A DNA stretch of 64,000 nucleotides. Origin: Isoetes taiwanensis (lineage: Eukaryota; Streptophyta; Lycopodiopsida; Isoetales; Isoetaceae). Positions within the stretch are counted from its first letter, which is position 1; the number at the start of each line of letters is the position of its first letter. Below the pieces are notes generated by a model that was not told the DNA's origin, made no database searches, and saw only the letters and a program-made list of their open reading frames with translations. Position numbers and translations under genes: made by a program. Location: the NCBI GenBank assembly GCA_021234155.1, contig JAJEKV010000070.1:6023311-6087310 (forward strand), given 5' to 3'. Below are positions 47,251 to 57,380 of the stretch, one piece after another.

Positions 47251-47660
47251 GCAACAAGATCAAGTAGCAAGGAGCACGGGAATGAAGTAGCAAGGAACAA
47301 GGATCAAGATCAAGTAGCAAGAAGCAATGAACAAGGAAGATCAAGTAGCAAGAAGATCAAGGAACAAGGAAGATCAAGGAGCAAGAAGCAAGGATCAAGA
47401 TCAAGTAGCAAGGAACAAGATCAAGTAGCAAGATCAAGAGCAAGGAACAAGATCAAGTAGCAAGGAGCACGGGAATGAAGTAGCAAGGAACAAGGATCAA
47501 GATCAAGTAGCAAGAAGCAATGAACAAGGAAGATCAAGTAGCAAGAAGATCAAGGAACAAGGAAGATCAAGTAGCAAGAAGCTCAAGGAACAAGGAAGAT
47601 GAAGGAGCAAGAAGCAAGGATCAAGATCAAGTAGCAAGGTGAAAAGTGAGAAGTGAAAGC
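47210..47660 (+). repeat. CAAGATCAAGTAGCAAGGAA minisatellite with a ~190-bp higher-order repeat
   Basis: Purine-rich units AAGATCAAGTAGCAAG alternate with AGGAACAAGGA. A larger block beginning GGAGCACGGGAATGAAG near 47273 recurs near 47465, giving a higher-order period of about 190 bp. It runs into the 5' end of the broken minus-strand gene. Confidence 0.9.
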
Positions 47661-47689
47661 AAGGTAAAAGAATTTATAGCTACGAATCC

Positions 47690-47812
47690 AATAATGTTGA
47701 AGTATAATACCAATAATGTTGAAGTATAATACCAATAATGCTGACATATAATACCAATAATGCTCACGTATAATACCAATAATGCTGAAGTATTATACCA
47801 ATAATTCTACAA
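47690..47812 (+). repeat. Five-copy ACCAATAATGTTGAAGTATA repeat, promoter-proximal
   Basis: Five units of about 26 bp place CCAATAAT at regular spacing directly upstream of the TATA box of the ~80-aa gene. CCAAT is the classic plant NF-Y binding word. The sister genes have fewer, diverged copies. It may be a multiplied promoter element. Confidence 0.75.
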
Positions 47813-47816
47813 CGAC

Positions 47817-47859
47817 TATAAAAGCAGCTCCATTCGGTGGTAGAAGTCATTCATCTCCC
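47817..47859 (+). promoter_or_regulatory. Core promoter of ~80-aa gene copy 3
   Basis: TATAAAAG at 47817-47824 lies 43 bases before the ATG. The leader GGTAGAAGTCATTCATCTCC is nearly the same as that of copy 2. A start about 30 bases after the TATA box would leave a leader of only 10-15 bases. Confidence 0.65.
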
Positions 47860-48099
47860 ATGGCTTATAATATTTATGAAGATCAGTTTGAGACCATTCT
47901 TTGCTCCATGAGCTACAATGATATTAATCGCTGCATACATAAAGGTGTTAAGCTGGATCCTTACTTACAATCCAAAGCAGAAGGTCGTGAGTGTCATTGC
48001 CCCGGCCTTACTCGTGTTGTGATCCATCTTCTTTGGGTTCCTGAGCGCCATGCCTACGAGCTGAATGCGATCACAATAGCAGGGATTGATAATGAGTGA
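47860..48099 (+). CDS. ~80-aa accessory protein, copy 3 (intact, unknown family)
   Basis: I choose ATG 47860, not the upstream in-frame ATG at 47782, because only the later one follows the TATA box and aligns with the start of the sister gene. The 79-residue product reads MAYNIYEDQFETILCSMS, then YNDINRCIHKGVKLDPYLQS, LTRVVIHLLWVPERHAYELN and an acidic end. About half of the positions are the same as in the protein at 28613-28371. It lies convergent to and about 250 bases from the last recognisable codons of transposon gene copy B. No known domain is apparent. Conservation of both protein and promoter suggests it is real. Confidence 0.75.
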   Translation: MAYNIYEDQFETILCSMSYNDINRCIHKGVKLDPYLQSKAEGRECHCPGLTRVVIHLLWVPERHAYELNAITIAGIDNE

Positions 48100-48349
48100 A
48101 TCATCGACTCTAATAATGCCATCAATAATATGTGCATCTAAATTATATGTATGCCATCAATAATGTGTGCATCAGATGTAATGATGTGTATTAAACACCT
48201 ATTATAAAAGATGTAAGGATGTAGTATAAGCATAACGAAAGCTATTTGATGTATCGACTGGGTATTAATTGTCCAAAATGCTTAAATATTATAGCAAAAG
48301 AAATTATATACATGATTATCGAAAACATGACTGAGATTGAGAGCTTTTA

Positions 48350-51300
48350 GCTAATGCTATGTCCCCCCACATGTCAACAATGTATTTTGGAATCTGAATA
48401 GTCTTCGGTCTTTTGCCATTTGCATCCCATGCATAATGTATGGCATCTAACTTCTCATACCTTGATGGATCTGATGGATTGGGTCGCCAACGTTTAGTTA
48501 AGCAACCTCAGATAGTCACGACCAACAATGCATCCACCATGATACATAAATGTGACCATAATTTGTAGACTCGGATCTAGGATGGCATCTTCTTACAGAA
48601 AGCCCAACCACGTTGGAGTTTCATCGCCTCTCGCTCGGACTAAAACGAACATACCTTTCGTAACATGTGCATGAGAACCGAACTCATCCATAGGTAACAC
48701 TTTGGGCCATCCGGGGCCGCCCACAATACGTAGGCAAAGGTCTTACAAGCACAATGGCTTCATCGACCTCCTGGAGTAAATGCACGACTTTGTAGAGGTT
48801 CTTGCCTTGTACGCAAACCAAAAGTTATCATTTTGAGGTCGCTTCGGAGATACATCTTCCAAACACAAAAGAATCTCGCTCCAAGAATCCATAGTTGCTT
48901 TGTAAAATCAGCAAACACACTATCTTCTTGATTTTTGCGTAAGGAATTCCATAATGCTATGTACTTGCTGATGCTGTCTGCCAGGCCAGGGAGATCTTTC
49001 AATGTCTTCCTTGGAGTGATATTTTTAGGCACCCCTGTTGGTAACGTTGGCTCACCATTTTCATCCTCCTTCCACATTCTTATTCCTTTTTCTGGAATCC
49101 ACTCTTTATGGGTTGGCCGCATCTTATATTGCATAATGGGCCATTTCCCATCCATTTTAAATCGGAATAGCAATGGGTCGGTATGGCCTGTTAGACGTTG
49201 GCCTTTATCAGGGATATATCCCTTGACAAAGCCTTTCCAATCTGGAACTTCATCCACAAAATATGGAACAGGAAACTTTGCATTGCACTTGCTAAACAAG
49301 TAAAGCAACTCAGACGAAGTTAGAGCATCCGATGAACTCATTAATGTCGAAAAGTTCCCAAACAATGCATCAATATCGTCATGAGTATGCCCAACCATCA
49401 TGAAGCCAACCTGAATCTCATCGAATACCTTAAGCCATGTCAAATAAGAGAGGTAGGAGAACACATATCTATTTTTATTTTGACCCGATGCATTATCCAA
49501 CTATAAGTAGAGATTTCGAGGAAGAGGATTGAAGCCTTCTAAGTTGGCACTAGAAGATGAAGGCATCTTCTCTTGTGTCTGCGCTAGCTTATGCTGCAGT
49601 GGTCGAGTATCTTTTAGGGCTTGCATCAATTTGCAATCTGTAGTTCTGCTTCCACACAGATCACCACACTTGTCTTCTTCCGGCAACTCAAGATAGTGTA
49701 GGATCCTAGAAAGTGATCCAACATGAAAGTTTGAGTCATCCTTCCAAAGATCAAGAGAGAAATGGCCATTAAGCCCATCCATCATGACCATGTGTCAATG
49801 CTCCTGTCAAGCTGCTCTTCAAGCGATCTCCTCTCCAAACAGACTTTGCGAGATGGTGACTTCTTGGTATGAGTGTTTTGACCTGATCTATCTTATCATG
49901 TATTATGCAAAGGTGACTTTCTGGCGAATGATGTGATAATGCACGCCAATGCCAATATTGACTCCTACAGGAACGTTGTTCCAACATATGTGCCCGCTGT
50001 CGAATTGAAAGGTTGCGCCTCTCTCTTGTATCTTTTGTTCTTTCCAATTTCTGCTTGATGACTACACATATGTTACACTTGGAGAATGCTGTATTTTTGG
50101 CTATGCTGACGTCTGGAAACTCTTTCTTCCAAATATTGTAAAAAGAGGGCAAGGTTACACTCTTTCCTGTCAATTCTTCCACCACGGCGCCCACTTCCTT
50201 ATGTATGCTCTTCTTATTAAGGATGGAAGGAAGTTTGCGAACATTCTCCCTTATATCATCCTTTCCTTTTTTGCTTCTATGTGGAATGCTCTCTGCATTC
50301 TCACTAATGAAGGTATTAAGCACTTTATATTTATATTTATAAAGATATTTATATTTTTCTTTCTTTTTTCCACTTTCTTTCTTGTTCCAAGTATAAAGTT
50401 GAAGCATTAGAGGAAAAGGAACAATGTAGTCCCTTTTTTTTAGGTTTTTGAACATGTTCATGTATGTTTCTGTCTTGATTTATGTATTAACAATAAATTC
50501 AATGTCTTTGCCAAAATGCTTGGATTTTTGTTAATTACTATAGCGCGATGGCTAATATTCTCCTTTCCATTTTGTGAAAGTTTAGCCAAAAGCAAGAAAG
50601 TGTGATGGAAAAAAACCATTTAGTTTAGCCAAGTGTTAGAAACTTCTAGCCCCAATTTGAAGGTAGTTTAGCTAAACCTATTTTGGCTACACTAAAATAT
50701 AGGAGTAGTAATTTATTCCATGCTGAAAGCCCGACCTTTGATACACCCAAGAACTCATCGTCTATAGCATCCTGAGGATCACTAAAGACTATATTTGCCT
50801 CTGAATATTTAGATCCAATGCAGGAGTGAATAATGTAGCATGGCAAACCTAGTAGATCTATTTTGGAGTAGTAGACTATCTCATCTTCAGGCTTAAACAA
50901 CTTGAGACCAAGACGGGCAGCTAGATTCTCATGACCTCCAATCTTCTCTACTATCTCGTCTTCTTCATTTGTTGCTGTGTTGCTTGGTTCACCATAGTGA
51001 GCAGTGAAACTGATGTCCGGTGGGCTACTGACAGATGGACTACTAGATGAATCCTCTTCAGAAGAGGGCAAATTGAGGGATCTCGAAGATGTATCTTCAG
51101 TTGAGGGGCACTCATTTTGTTTTACATCCCTCTTAGGCCACTGAATGAATGTGCCTACTGCTTCACCAATGTTATCTGCCCCTCCGCAGGGGACTGGAAG
51201 CTCGGTCGATGGGATCACGGACTCCGTGACCTCAATTGCTACATTTGAAGGATCTATTTCCTTCCCATGAAGAGTGGTTCTATTCAAAATATGTCCCTGG

Positions 51301-51350
51301 GCAACAATTGTCCTTCCGACGAATAGGTTGTACAGGGGAAAATTGAACAT
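48350..51350 (-). pseudogene. Transposon gene copy B (DUF8039-like / DUF7869-type)
   Basis: Domains on the minus strand, from 51350. The DUF8039-like region has NLFVGRTIVAQGHI and NIGEAVGTFIQWPKRDV. An acidic/serine linker and then ANIVFSDPQDA follow. A hAT fragment interrupts at 50722-50430. The zinc/helical region has AFSKCNICVVIKQKLE, then LCIIHDKIDQVKTLIPR. After a frameshift near 49790 comes DDSNFHVGSL. MDNASGQNKNRYVFSYLSYL begins at 49500, with MMVGHTHDDIDALFG after it, then FVKGYIPDKGQRL and WNSLRKNQED. The C-terminal BAH/Tudor-like strand GMFVLVRARGDETPTW lies near 48650. The HDK.DQ, DN..GQNKNR and GHTHDDID motifs are the conserved acids of DUF7869 proteins, probably a DDE-like transposase core (inference). 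It is better preserved than copy A but has shifts and stops. Confidence 0.8.
50430..50722 (-). mobile_element. Truncated hAT family 3 fragment inside copy B
   Basis: The right end TTTATTCCATG (50722) and about 290 bases inward match the end of the full element at 28735-29849, including AACCATTTAGTTTAGCCAAG and AATAAATTCAATGTCTTTG-like segments. The other end is missing. Plausible-looking codons here (SAWNKLLLL on one side, MNMFKNLKK on the other) are element sequence and not protein of copy B. Confidence 0.8.
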
Positions 51351-51423
51351 GTTTCAACCAAGCAATGCGACAGTTTTTAGAACATATTAATTAGACGAAA
51401 AATAAGCAATAAACAAGCAAAAA

Positions 51424-51780
51424 TGGCGCCATTTAGTACAAAAGACAGAATTTTGGTCTAAATTTGGAGCTAAATGGCGCCATGGCACCATTTGGTCGAA
51501 ACGGTGAACAGATGGACCAAATGGCGCCATGGCGCTATTTGTTCCAAATTCACACCTATGGCGTAGGTGTGAATTTGCGCCATAGGTGTGAATTTGGAAC
51601 AAATAGCGCCATGGCGCCATTTGATCCATATGTTCACCGTTTCGACCAAATGGCGCCATGCCATTTCAGCCTGTGCACTATTTTCAACCGAATGGCGCTA
51701 TGGCGCCATTTACACCAATATACCATTTTAAGGGTATTTGGAATAGAATGGCGCCTTGGCGCCATTTGACCCAAGTGGGT
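51424..51780. repeat. Cluster of GGCGCC-centred palindromes between divergent genes
   Basis: AAATGGCGCCATTT and the fused form with a central CATGG (22 bp in all) recur about nine times with small changes. They lie between the start of copy B (51350, minus) and the ParB/methyltransferase gene (plus). Open frames across the cluster (MAPFGRNGEQMDQMAPWR-like on both strands) are a by-product of the repeats. Confidence 0.9.
51488..51653. repeat. 166-bp near-perfect inverted repeat
   Basis: Two arms of about 76 bp, with only about two mismatches, flank a spacer of about 14 bases. The left arm begins CCATTTGGTCGAAACGGTGA, and the right arm ends with its complement. Each arm holds one palindrome unit and CAAATTCACACCTATGGCG. 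A weaker match extends about 15 bases further out. A transcript would fold into a long hairpin. Confidence 0.9.
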
Positions 51781-51830
51781 GACATGAGGCGATTTGGCTT
51801 AGCTCCATCACAGAATCTACACGAGGTGTC

Positions 51831-51896
51831 TATGTTATGCATTCTTGCTCCCATTGCTGTATATGTGTCAATAAGAGCAGGCATGCATAACATGGG
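51831..51896. repeat. Second inverted repeat, ~20-bp arms
   Basis: ATGTTATGCATTCTTGCTC and GAGCAGGCATGCATAACAT are complementary but for two positions, with a loop of about 25 bases. It lies just outside the palindrome cluster. Confidence 0.8.
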
Positions 51897-52039
51897 CATC
51901 CCATGCCAACTTTGCAAGTGAAACCAAGGTTCTGTGTCCTAGCAGTATGAAATTCAGCATTTGAACACGCTATACACCTACCAGAACATAATTCCTACCA
52001 GAAATAGTGGACTTACTTGATATTAGATAGATCCATGGT

Positions 52040-52320
52040 GGTATGTACTCGAGCAGTAGATGGAACAGGAAAAAGAAGCTAATCCCAGCAAATGAATTCG
52101 CAGAGCTGAGCGCCAAGAAGAAAGCGCCAAGAATCACCTGGGATTTCTGTGAGCGCCAAGAAGGAAGCGCCCGACAAAGACGCGATGCGCCTTTGCAAAG
52201 TTTCTGCAGAGGGCGCCGAGAAAAAGAAGCGCCGCCTTTATGCGAGCGGCGGTTAAACGAAAGGTGCGATTCGAAAAGCGCTGAACCGCGGTACGAAAAA
52301 CGTCTGCGTCGTGGCATGGT
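52040..52320 (+). repeat. AGCGCCAAGAA-type short repeats
   Basis: GAGCGCCAAGAAG recurs three times and further GCGCC words follow, ending in AAGAAGCGCCGCC. They may be related to the GGCGCC palindromes or be a separate GC-rich promoter region. Confidence 0.5.
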
Positions 52321-52599
52321 CGCCTTAAGAGGGAGAACGGCGATAAAGAGGGAGCTTTAAATGCAAAGTGAAATTTTAAAAGCGGACCATTCGAATTTGG
52401 ACAAGTGGCAGCCAAATTCCAATTTATGGGCGGGAATTTTAAAATTTTTGGTGGCAAATTTTCAAATTACGGGCGGGATTTTTGAATTTTATGTTCAAAT
52501 TTGGGCGGCCGGGCGGTAAGGCGGGAAATATTCGAATTTCAAAATTCAAATTTGGGCGGCATGGCGCGGACCGCCATCGACGTGGATGGGGCATGGCGC

Positions 52600-52951
52600 T
52601 GGGACCGCCACGTATGCGTGGCGCACAGGCGGCCAATGACCAAATTTAGTTATGCCCCATTGTTTTTCTGGAGGACCTCATTTGTGCTTTCGTTTACAAT
52701 TCCAGCTCTGGCCTTCGACCTTAGCCCCGCCGGCCAGCGCCTACTCGCCAAATACGCCCTCCGGCCCAAAGACCTTGTTTCGGGCTCTAGTTTCAGTGTT
52801 TTCTGGCGCCATTTCCCCACAGTTCATCGCCTCACGCCATCAAGCTACACACCAATATTCGGGCCAAATTCAAGGCGCTCGAAATAGAATTCGACAATTC
52901 TGGAGCTCCTCAGAATGTGGAGACAGCGGCTAGCGCACCGCAAGGCACAGG
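52600..52951 (+). promoter_or_regulatory. Possible first exon and promoter of the ParB/methyltransferase gene
   Basis: The segment ends in a good donor, GGCACAG|GTATGTC, at 52951. One frame before it reads RAKFKALEIEFDNSGAPQNV and looks protein-like, but I find no clear ATG for it. It may be leader or a first coding exon. The following intron would contain the tandem palindrome array. Confidence 0.35.
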
Positions 52952-52984
52952 TATGTCATCTACTTGTAGTGCTTCCTTTGGCCG

Positions 52985-53620
52985 AAATGGCGCCGCCGCG
53001 CCATTTAGAATCTTGTAGCTGAATTTAGGATCCTGTAGTTGACAAATGGCGCCATTTGCTGTCCATTAGCTTACATTAGGGTCCTGTAGTTGACAAATGG
53101 CGCCATGGCGCCATTTGCTGTCCATTAGCTTACATTAGGGGCTTGTTGTTGGCAAATGGCGCCATCGCGCCATTTGATGTCCATTAGCTTACATTAGGGT
53201 CCTGTAGTTGACAAATGGCGCCATGGCGCCATTTGCTGTCCATTAGCTTACATTAGGGGCTTGTTGTTGGCAAATTGATGTCCATTAGCTTACATTAGGG
53301 TCCTTTAGTTGACAAATGGCGCCATCGCGCCATTTGATGTCCATTAGCTTACATTAGGGTCTTGTTGTTGGCAAATGGCGCCATCGCGCCATTTGATGTC
53401 CATTAGCTTACATTAGGGTCCTGTAGTTGACAAATGGCGCCATCGCGCTATTTGATGTCCATTAGCTTACATTAGGGTCTTGTTGTTGGCAAATGGCGCC
53501 ATCACGCCATTTGATGCCTATTGTCTCGCATTAAGGTCTTGTTGTATGCACTGATTAGGGTCTTGTTGCACTGAACTCAGAAGCAAATGGCGCCATGGCG
53601 CCATTTGCTTAGTCGCCTCT
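52985..53620 (+). repeat. Tandem array of ~59-bp units carrying GGCGCC palindromes
   Basis: About eight units run TTGACAAATGGCGCCATGGC, then GCCATTTG, a TGTCCATTAGCTTACATTAG core, and GGTCCTGTAG or GGGCTTGTTG. The two tails tend to alternate, giving a higher-order period near 118 bp. One unit (about 53270) has lost the palindrome. A last fused palindrome lies at about 53587. Confidence 0.92.
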
Positions 53621-55420
53621 GTCCGCCTACAAGTTCCAAATCGAAAGTTATTGATGCCTCTCGCATCGATGCCTCTTTGTTGCGCCTATTTTACGCCCGT
53701 AAACACAATTTCAATCCGCCTGCACTATCATGCCGATGATAGGAACCGGTGCATGGAAATAATGCGGTGAGCCCCTCCACTCGCTACAGTGCTCGAAAGG
53801 AGACTGCAGAAGAGAGCTCACCACCGATAAAGGAGACGGCCCCGTAATCGGCCGTAATTTACCGTACCGGTATCTTGGTTAACATGAAGCTAGCTAGCAA
53901 GAGCGGTCGTGAAGATTGGATCCGGGTGGTCTGCGAAGACACTATGCAGCAGAGAATAATAGTCTACTATGTGGACTGGAAGTTTTATGATCCCACAATA
54001 ATGTCTGCTAGTATCGCAAATGTAGTTGGTTCGGGCGAAAAGCAAGGTTACGGCCGCCATCATACAACAAATTTTGAAGAAGCTGACATCAAAGGTCCAC
54101 AAGAAATCTTGAGGGGTTTTATGATTCTTCGCAATCGTTTGAACGAGTCGAAAAACTCGGCTTCATTCGTTGTCAAGGCATTAGCCCAGCAGAAACTACC
54201 CGCCATTGTGGACACGGACTGGCTGAAAACAAGAAGCGTGAAGAAGACAAGACAACCGAGGAGGGTACAGCAAATGCCGCAGCCTAAAAAGACTCTCATC
54301 CAAGCATCGAGGATGTTGGCCAGGAAACTGAGCAAGGAAAGGCGGCGGACAAGGGGAAAGTCAAGAGAAAGGATCAAGAAGATCCTGATAAGGAAAAGAA
54401 GGAAAAAAAAGGAAAGGAAAGAAAGAGAAGGAAAAGAAAGACAAGGAAAAGAAAGACAAGGGAAGGGACGGGAAAGGGCAGAAGGAAGGAAAGGCGGGAC
54501 AGAAAAATGACGGAGAGGAAAGGGAACCAGAGGAAATGGAAGGGAAAAAGAAGAAGAAGCACAGGTTAGAGACCTCTGAGAAGGAGAGGACACCTAAAAA
54601 ACAAAGGAGAGCGACTCGGACTCCAAGTCCTGATGGAAGTCCAAGACGGACTGAGAGGAGCGACGAGCAGGCCAGAAGTGGTGGTGAAGTTCCTCCAAGC
54701 CCATTACATATCCAAGATTCTGTGGGCACACCAGCCAAAAGGGTCACCATTCAGAAGCCAGAGCGTAAGGTTACATTAAGAATAGCTCAACACTTGCTCG
54801 AGGTGCCTGCAAATCTTAAGGTGGAAAGATCCGAAGAGGAGAAGACGGCAGAGAACACGTTACAGAAGATCTTTGACCACCACCATCTTTTTCCTCTGGG
54901 CATCACATTTACAAAACGAATAAACGTGTTCAGCCTATATCAAGGGCCTACAAATCTGACATCTAGGCCAAGAAATATGGAGCACGTGAAGATCTTAGTG
55001 GAATCCTTTCAAAGAGACCCACATCCGGTGTTCACTCCTGCGGACGTGATTCCATTCAATCCCCTCACAAAGAAACTACACCCTTGGAAAACTGAGGATG
55101 ACCTTATGGGGATGCACTATTACATAGTGAATGGCAATCATTCTGTTATGGCCGCTCAGCTTGTATGTAAAAGACTCGGCACAGCAAAGTCCCAAGAACA
55201 AATGGCAAAGATTTATGAGTATCGGAATTGCCGAGTCTTGTCTGGCACAGTCAACGAGCAAGAGTGCCTGCAGCTCAGTTGTGAAGTCAATGATATCGCT
55301 GCCAAGACTATCTTCAAGGAGCCTTACATTGATAAAATAACCCACGTGCGACAACAATATGCTCTTTGCGGGAAGCCTGATCCATCGGGACGCGGGCAAT
55401 CTCGCTCAGAACCATACAAG

Positions 55421-55569
55421 GTACATCGTGTTTTAATTTTCTGCAAGATTATGAAATGGCGCCGTGGCGCCATAAGAAATGGCGCCACGGCGCCATTTCC
55501 TCACCAAATGGCGCCACGGCGCCATTTCATAATCATTTGCATTCAAGACTAACTTATTGTTGTTTCCAG
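55421..55569 (+). other. Intron filled with GGCGCC palindromes
   Basis: Donor AAG|GTACATC and acceptor TTTCCAG| keep the frame (phase 0). Three palindrome units with CGTGG or CACGG centres occupy 55455-55530, most of the 149-bp intron. Confidence 0.8.
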
Positions 55570-57067
55570 CGTTATCTGGCTGAAGTTACCATGCGTGGTA
55601 AGCAACCGAAAGATTTCAACCAGTGGGTCTTCATGCCAGATGATATTTTTCAGCTATTCATGTCCCTATGGAACTTGTGGAAATCTTGCAAGCTAACAGA
55701 TAATAAGGGACAAACTATTACTTGTAACTGGGCAAAAGAGTGTGACTACTTCAGTCAGGCCTACCTGAGGTGCATGAGGGGTTTGGACTATGAAGACTGT
55801 CGGACTTTGTTCCAGGAAGTACTAGATGGAAAGACCTACGTGAAGGTCACTACGATCTATTTCGTTCTTGAAGAAGGAGATTTTTGAATACGTGAAGGAT
55901 AATTTTCCGAGGAAGTTCAAATCCTTCACTGATCTCAGTAATGCCGTGGCGGGCTTCGAGGACAGCGACCTGATTTCCATGGCCACCTTGCATAGTAAGT
56001 GGGTTGAAGTTGGAGTGACCAAGGAAGGAGTCTTCGGTAACGTGCCACCTGCCTTGGCAAGATTTATACACAATGCTGTCTTGCAGAGAGAGGATACTGA
56101 AGACTTCCGTTACGAAGTTGAACTAACTGACAGCAGGGGGCAAGTTGTTTGCACTCCTGTACCAGCATCCTTGATAGCTCTAGACACTAGAGGCATAACT
56201 CCAACGTGGGACAAAACCACACTATCTAATTTCTTTGATATAGCTGTAAAGAACACCACAGCTGATTCTTTCTGGATAGTGGTCTTTGCAAGGCCAGAGC
56301 ATAATTTTTTGATTTCATCTGTGTTGGATGATCTGGATTCCAGATCCAGAGTTTATATTGGCATGTATGAGGATGAATACAAGAATCCGCCTGCCCCAGG
56401 AGTTCAGGAGGTCCATGCACTAGTGTACGCCACAAAAATTCAGGCCACTGCAGGTCATCCTGTCGATGAAATTGACCTCAGATTCCCCTTTAACGATCAT
56501 CCTCAAGAACTGCCACCAGTTCCTGTGTCTAACGAAGAAGTCGAAGAGGGGGAGACCGAGGCTATGGCAGGGAAGCTCTGCAATAGCAAATTCAGGTACA
56601 GCTGGCAAGGCTTGCCAGGGGACATAATCATGAGAAACCAGCTGGGGCCTGCCACATGCTCCTACCTCGTGCAGAAAATGGTAGTGCCAGGAACAGGGGT
56701 GTTTGATTACTTCTCTTGTGGTTCCTTTGGCCGGGCTTCATTGATGAATAATAGATTTTGCATTGTGTTCAAAAGTGACCCGGCTAAGAAGGAGTGCCTA
56801 AAGGGCATTCTTGGTAGGCTTGACCGCCTACTGAATCCTATCATCGCAGCAGTTCCTGTGACAAGACAAGGTGCTGTTGTTGAAGAAGCTGTAGATCCAC
56901 CAAATCCAGAGATGCCTGAAGCTCCACCCGATGTGGACTATGATGTGATCAAGAACGCACAATTCGATCTGGACATACTTACTGATCCGAATTTCACTGC
57001 CACAGCATTCGAGAGCTTTCACGTAGATCCTATGGGTGCTTCTTCTAGCCATGGCATTGGCGATGCG

Positions 57068-57147
57068 GAACCTGATCCTGATGTCGAACCTGATCCTGAT
57101 GTCGAACCTGATCCTGATGCGGAACCTGATCCTGATGCGGAACCCTG
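57068..57147 (+). repeat. In-frame 18-bp coding minisatellite (EPDPDV/A)
   Basis: GAACCTGATCCTGATG plus two bases repeats four to five times, encoding an acidic Glu-Pro-Asp tail up to the stop. Confidence 0.9.
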
Positions 57148-57324
57148 AATTTGGTGTGATTATAATGTAAATTGTACAATAATACTTTTGTAAACAGACT
57201 CTCCCTTTTGAGTCCTTGCCTATTGTAGCAAATTTTTTGATATGCAAATCTATGAATTTGGAAATTTTAACTAATTTTGTGATGTTATGTTTCTTTAGCT
57301 TCTTTATATGCACTGTTAGTATTT

Positions 57325-57380
57325 TTAATGGCGCCAATAAATGACACTTTAGAGGCATATTTTTTCTAAATGGCGCCATA
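57325..57380. repeat. GGCGCC palindrome remnants downstream of the ParB/methyltransferase gene
   Basis: AATGGCGCCAATAAATG (57328) and AAATGGCGCCATAATT (57367) are the last units of the family. The family thus lies on both sides of the gene. From 57380 to 58230 no gene or repeat is recognised. Confidence 0.7.

Larger units (their letters stand above)
53875..57148 (+). pseudogene. ParB-like / DNA-methyltransferase-like fusion protein, frameshifted
   Basis: The first block (53875-54245) is unrecognised. A Lys/Glu-rich linker (54250-54560) switches frame more than once. The frame from 54536 has FPLGITFTKRINVFSLYQ, then YYIVNGNHSVMAAQLV (55115-55162), which fits the ParB/sulfiredoxin-fold box (V.GNHR..AA), then VNEQECLQLSCEVND and VRQQYAL as in the ParB helical part. 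A clean phase-0 intron (55421-55569) follows. After a one-base shift near 55860 a second domain reads TPTWDKTTLSNFFDIA, then FWIVVFARPEH, GDIIMRNQLGPA and VPGTGVFDYFSCGSFGRASL. This order matches beta-class N4/N6 DNA methyltransferases (motif IV, then motif I), but DPPY reads DTRGI-like and FxGxG reads FSCGS, so catalysis is doubtful. ParB-methyltransferase fusions are known from phages and bacteria. The tail is an EPDPDV/A repeat. Confidence 0.55.

Noticed and set aside
50430-50520. MNMFKNLKKRDYIVP as the N-terminus of a separate protein
   Set aside because: The DNA matches the hAT family 3 element, so this is element sequence joined by chance to the copy B frame.
51387-51921. Overlapping open frames on both strands with MAPFGRNG-like repeats
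   Set aside because: They are translations of the GGCGCC palindromes and appear equally on both strands.
52985-53620. CRISPR-like array (regular repeats with spacers)
   Set aside because: The spacers are themselves repeats, the units are 59 bp with a palindrome, no cas genes exist and the DNA is plant nuclear.
54361-54750. Minus-strand open frames rich in Ser, Phe and Leu
   Set aside because: They are complements of the Lys/Glu-rich linker of the plus-strand gene and have no coherent pattern.
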